Source: Pseudomonadota bacterium (GTDB taxonomy: Bacteria; Desulfobacterota; Desulfobaccia; Desulfobaccales; 0-14-0-80-60-11). Taken from it: 6,647 nt of DNA. The stretch spans positions 1 to 6,647 of the forward strand of contig JAHIKF010000048.1 of assembly GCA_018897875.1 (NCBI GenBank), written 5' to 3'. Below are positions 4,492-6,647 of the stretch, one piece after another. The position numbers were made by a program, and so were the translations under genes. The number at the start of each line of letters is the position of its first letter. Position 1 is the first letter of the stretch. The notes below the pieces were generated by a model. That model was not told the origin of the DNA, searched no databases, and saw nothing but the letters and a program-made list of their open reading frames with translations.

Positions 4492-5808
4492 CTATATGCC
4501 CCAGGCCAGCACCGCCCGGTAATGGTGAGCCAGGGGAAAGGCCGAGGCGATATGCACATACCACCGCCGGGCGTGGTAAGAAACCCTGGCCCCCACTTTG
4601 ATCAGGCGCTTGATCAGCCAGTCGATGGACCGTTTCACCTCTTCGCCCCAAACATAGAACTGCCGGATCATATGCAGGAGGTTGTAGGCCAGGACCCCCA
4701 TCTGTAGCCTGGCCTGGTTGGCCTCGAACCTTTGGCAACTGGTTTTGTCCCACCGAAGAGTGTTTTTCCCTTCCTTGATCCGGTTTTCTATCTCGGCCCG
4801 GCCATTATAGACCTTGATCACCTTACCGGCAGGCAGCCTGGAGTTGTTGACCACAAAGCCGATCCGGGGAAAAAGTTCGCCCCGATGCCACTCGATCTTG
4901 GCCACTACCCGGCGAGGCCGGTCCCAACTCTTGGCCTGGTAGTGGAGGTCAACGATCTTGACCTGAATGCCGCTTTGGGGCGGTCGACCCACCGGTCGGT
5001 TCAGGTGAGGTCCCAAGAGGCGCATCAGGTTGGCATTGCTTGGCAATCTGATGAAATAAGTGATCCGCTGTTCCTCGCAATACTCGTAGGTCTCCGGGTT
5101 GGCAAAGGCAGCGTCGGCACGCACCCAAAACAGCTTGAACCAGGAGCGGTAACGCTCCACCAGGGGAGTGATAAATGGCAGGGTGCCGTCGGCGGAATGG
5201 ACGTTTCCCGGTCTCAGCTTGGCCCTCAGACAATCGCCCTCGCTGGTAAAGCAAAAAAGCGGATGGAAACAGTTCTTGGCAAAATGGCCATTGTAGGCCA
5301 CCCATTCCTGCTTGCCGTGGGCCGGATCCTCGGTGGAATCCAGGTCGATAATCAGCCGCTTTTTGTTCTTCCTCTTTAGCAGGGTATCCGTGGACCGGGT
5401 CAGGGCAGCCTCCAAGGCCTGCAGGCCAGCCTCGTTGCCCAGGATGTCATTCTCCAGCCGGGACAGCATGGACTGGCCAGCCCCAGCCTGATGATCTTTG
5501 CCCAGAGCCAGCCTGAGGGCCGGATCAATCCGCAGAAAATCAGCATCGTTGCAATCTTCATAACCGGCTCCTATCTGGTAAATCCTTTGACGAATCATTT
5601 GGACTAATGAATGTTTCGTATGAGCAGGTGACCTTAGGTCCTCCAAGCAATCTCCCATGGGGGCGATGATTTTGAAACGGTCATCTATCTCTCGCATCAG
5701 GAGAAAACCGACGTCCGAGGTGATCTTGGCGCCCTGGAAATCTATCATGATGGCTCGGTTAAAATCCGGCCGGATCACCTCTTTCTGACTTTCACCACTA
5801 CCGAGCAT
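4492..5808 (-). CDS. IS1380-family DDE transposase
   Basis: This intact 438-residue transposase has the IS1380 (DDE group 1) layout. An N-terminal region contains IMIDFQGAKITSDVGFLLMR and DDRFKIIAPMGDCLEDLRSP, followed by SLVQMIRQRIYQIGAGYEDC with the helical RIDPALRLALGK segment. The catalytic core has Asp155/Asp157 in RLIIDLDSTEDPAHGKQE, Asp232 in FWVRADAAFANPETYEYCEE, and Glu339 with Glu341 in YNGRAEIENRIKEGKNTLRW. The C-terminal helical part contains ANQARLQMGVLAYNLLHMIR. No stop or frameshift is present and the length is normal, so the element may be active. The ATG at 5808 is the first start in the frame. Its closest ribosome-like sequence is a G run nine or so bases upstream, while a better AAGGAGG lies too far away (about 27 bases). 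Translation may be deliberately weak, as is common for transposases. Confidence 0.93.
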   Translation of the reverse strand: MLGSGESQKEVIRPDFNRAIMIDFQGAKITSDVGFLLMREIDDRFKIIAPMGDCLEDLRSPAHTKHSLVQMIRQRIYQIGAGYEDCNDADFLRIDPALRLALGKDHQAGAGQSMLSRLENDILGNEAGLQALEAALTRSTDTLLKRKNKKRLIIDLDSTEDPAHGKQEWVAYNGHFAKNCFHPLFCFTSEGDCLRAKLRPGNVHSADGTLPFITPLVERYRSWFKLFWVRADAAFANPETYEYCEEQRITYFIRLPSNANLMRLLGPHLNRPVGRPPQSGIQVKIVDLHYQAKSWDRPRRVVAKIEWHRGELFPRIGFVVNNSRLPAGKVIKVYNGRAEIENRIKEGKNTLRWDKTSCQRFEANQARLQMGVLAYNLLHMIRQFYVWGEEVKRSIDWLIKRLIKVGARVSYHARRWYVHIASAFPLAHHYRAVLAWGI

Positions 5809-5849
5809 TTTTAGGCCCCCGATATGCTGTATTTCCCTCCTTATATCAT

Positions 5850-5862
5850 ATAGTTATACTAT
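5850..5862. promoter_or_regulatory. Palindrome in the transposase promoter region
   Basis: ATAGT-TAT-ACTAT is a perfect 5-bp inverted repeat in a 40-base AT-rich stretch between the right terminal repeat and the transposase start. On the - strand it supplies TATAAC- and TATAAG-like boxes. It may be the transposase promoter/operator or just part of the AT-rich end. Confidence 0.35.
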
Positions 5863-5875
5863 TATCCACCTTTTT

Positions 5876-5888
5876 CTGCGGCATAATC
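5876..5888 (+). repeat. Terminal inverted repeat core, right end of IS
   Basis: CTGCGGCATAATC is the exact inverse complement of 4287-4299, located 68 bases upstream of the transposase start. It continues outward as CAGGATAGTCCCAAATGGG. Confidence 0.8.
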
Positions 5889-6083
5889 CAGGATAGTCCC
5901 AAATGGGCCTCATAGTCAACAAATCTCGGTCTGGGGGCAGCGCCACGGCACCAAGAAATTAAGGCAAAAGGCGGTTAGTCCTTCGCGTTCATCCTGGGAC
6001 TTCTCAGGCGCCCCCAGGGAGGTTGTGGGGTGTTTCTGAGTCTCCACCTGGTGAGGATCCCGCCTCCTGGCCCGCCGACTCAA

Positions 6084-6117
6084 TTGGTTAACTCACTCCC
6101 TGGGTCAACATAACCAA
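6084..6117 (+). repeat. 7-bp inverted repeat hairpin
   Basis: TTGGTTA at 6084-6090 and TAACCAA at 6111-6117 are perfect complements around a 20-base loop that itself contains CCCTGGG. It lies 26 bases before the terminator stem and is probably part of the same transcript. Confidence 0.5.
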
Positions 6118-6143
6118 GCCCCCGGGACAGTGGAGCAAATCAT

Positions 6144-6180
6144 GCCGGGACCTCTCCCCAGGAGTCCCGGCTCTTTTTTT
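6144..6180 (+). terminator. Rho-independent terminator
   Basis: GCCGGGAC (6144-6151) and GTCCCGGC (6164-6171) form a perfect 8-bp GC-rich stem with a 12-base loop, followed by TC and seven T (6174-6180). It ends + strand transcription entering from the IS side and isolates the portal gene from it. Since no + strand gene lies between 2356 and here, its natural client may be a small RNA encoded in the preceding 200 bases. Confidence 0.85.
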
Positions 6181-6292
6181 GTCCTCCCCACCCCCAAAAC
6201 CTCCTAAAAAAACCCACCAAAAAACAAAATACCGTCAATCCTTCCGAAATTACCAGATTACGTTATTTTTCCAAGCCCCGGATAATGTACCC

Positions 6293-6647
6293 ATGCTGAA
6301 GGGGTTGCTGATGCGGGGACTTAACCAGGCAATGAGATTTACCGGTCTGGGGGGCGGACTTGTACGACAAGATCCAGGCCCCCCTTTGGTCCGGGCCCCC
6401 TCCTTCCCCCTCGTCGATCAGATTTTCTTTGCCAGGGGCTTTAATGGCGGGATAGCCCAGATGGACGGCGTTAGCAGCCCCTACCGTCAGCACGTCTGGG
6501 TTTACTCCTGCATCAATGCCATCGCCCAGAACATCGCCGCGGTGCCCTTGAATTTCTACGCCGGCACCAAGAAGAACAAGCGCCTGGTGGAGACCGGCCC
6601 CCTCGTCAAGGTCTTTGAAACCCCGAACCCCCTGATGAGCGGATCCC
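6293..6647 (+). CDS. Phage portal protein (HK97 type), N-terminal part
   Basis: From ATG 6293 an open frame of 118 codons runs without a stop to the window edge: MLKGLLMRGLNQAMRFTGLG, later YRQHVWVYSCINAIAQNIAA, then VPLNFYAGTKKNKRLVETGP and LVKVFETPNPLMSG. The V-YSCINAIAQNIA-VPL-x-hY block followed by a hydrophobic helix and TPNPLMSG is the conserved opening of HK97-family portals. These form the dodecameric channel at the capsid vertex through which DNA is packaged and to which the tail attaches; gene transfer agents use the same family. No clear Shine-Dalgarno motif precedes the ATG, and the frame stays open upstream, so the start is only probable. The terminase large-subunit gene usually found just upstream is absent. 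The gene follows a terminator and would need its own promoter, or is a displaced remnant. Confidence 0.85.
   Translation, partial: MLKGLLMRGLNQAMRFTGLGGGLVRQDPGPPLVRAPSFPLVDQIFFARGFNGGIAQMDGVSSPYRQHVWVYSCINAIAQNIAAVPLNFYAGTKKNKRLVETGPLVKVFETPNPLMSGS

Larger units (their letters stand above)
4263..5909 (-). mobile_element. IS1380-family insertion sequence
   Basis: The element comprises the 438-residue transposase gene plus flanking ends that carry inverted repeats. The core GATTATGCCGCAG at 4287-4299 recurs in exact inverse orientation at 5876-5888 (CTGCGGCATAATC). Outside the core the two ends still share scattered matches (TCC next to it, then CTAT and CATTT with gaps), so the full terminal repeat is imperfect and I place the outer ends only approximately, at about 4263-4275 and 5900-5909. 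The size of roughly 1.65 kb fits the family. Untranslated flanks are about 190 bases on the transposase 3' side and 70 on the 5' side. I could not find a convincing target-site duplication next to either end, so the insertion may be old or one end may have rearranged. Confidence 0.82.
5910..6292 (+). other. Gene-free, structure-rich stretch between IS and portal gene
   Basis: I find no convincing reading frame here on either strand. The part from 5931 to 6180 is unusually rich in complementary segments. CTGGGGGC (5931-5938) pairs perfectly with GCCCCCAG (6010-6017), with GCC (5942-5944) and GGC (6007-6009) adding to the stem. TTGGTTA (6084-6090) pairs with TAACCAA (6111-6117). A strong intrinsic terminator ends the block. 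After 6180 the sequence turns into low-complexity C- and A-rich DNA. The pattern would suit a + strand structured transcript of about 250 nt or a 5' leader, but I recognise no known RNA family. Confidence 0.4.

Noticed and set aside
4732..5379. Long open frames antisense to and overlapping the transposase
   Set aside because: The transposase carries all conserved motifs; the opposite-strand and shifted-frame translations have none.
6072..6150. tRNA-like string (CTCAATTGGTTAACTCA) before the terminator
   Set aside because: The D-arm cannot pair, and no acceptor stem, T-arm or anticodon stem fits the spacing.
6263..6493. 76-codon open frame on the - strand at the window end
   Set aside because: The + strand here encodes a recognisable portal protein that stays open to the edge, so this is its shadow.
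1..6647. CRISPR array or other regular repeat array
   Set aside because: No evenly spaced direct repeats were seen anywhere in the window.

Overview
The window looks like a moderately GC-rich bacterial chromosome segment in which a surface-polysaccharide locus runs into a patchwork of mobile-element and defence-gene debris and then into the start of a phage structural gene. The gene style (compact GC-rich genes, AGGAGG-type ribosome binding sites, a small beta-rich protein of a kind I associate with sulfate-reducing and syntrophic lineages) loosely suggests Desulfobacterota. That is a weak inference; no marker gene is present.

Region 1 (1-2356, + strand) is an exopolysaccharide or O-antigen operon. 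It holds the C-terminal end of a membrane-associated sugar-1-phosphate transferase, a complete GDP-mannose 4,6-dehydratase (gmd), and the partner GDP-L-fucose synthase (fcl/wcaG). Gmd and Fcl together convert GDP-mannose to GDP-L-fucose, and the sugar transferase would start the repeat unit on undecaprenyl phosphate. The fcl copy is broken twice: an extra G in a nine-G tract inside the NADP-binding glycine loop, and a stop codon after residue 274 that removes the usual C-terminal end.

Region 2 (about 2360-4240, all on the - strand) is a graveyard of accessory genes. From the fcl junction it contains a ParA ATPase fragment fused in frame to the N-terminus of a second BrnA-like antitoxin; the tail of a second BrnT toxin in the overlapping frame; an intact BrnT-BrnA toxin-antitoxin pair; the C-terminus of a FimB/XerC-like tyrosine recombinase; a short unrecognised reading frame; an N-terminal-side piece of a DNA methyltransferase; and an intact 58-residue conserved-looking small protein with a strong ribosome binding site.

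Region 3 (about 4263-5909) is an IS1380-family insertion sequence with an intact 438-residue DDE transposase on the - strand and recognisable imperfect terminal inverted repeats sharing a perfect 13-bp core. It sits just upstream of the 58-residue gene.

Region 4 (about 5910-6292) has no gene but is rich in potential RNA structure, ending in a strong + strand intrinsic terminator at 6144-6180. Region 5 (6293-6647) is the first 118 codons of an HK97-type phage portal protein running off the window, with no terminase gene next to it. No complete novel system is evident. The most unusual points are the poly-G frameshift in fcl, the two tandem BrnTA modules with the same 38-nt toxin/antitoxin overlap, the antitoxin-ParA chimera, and the structured untranslated stretch before the portal gene.
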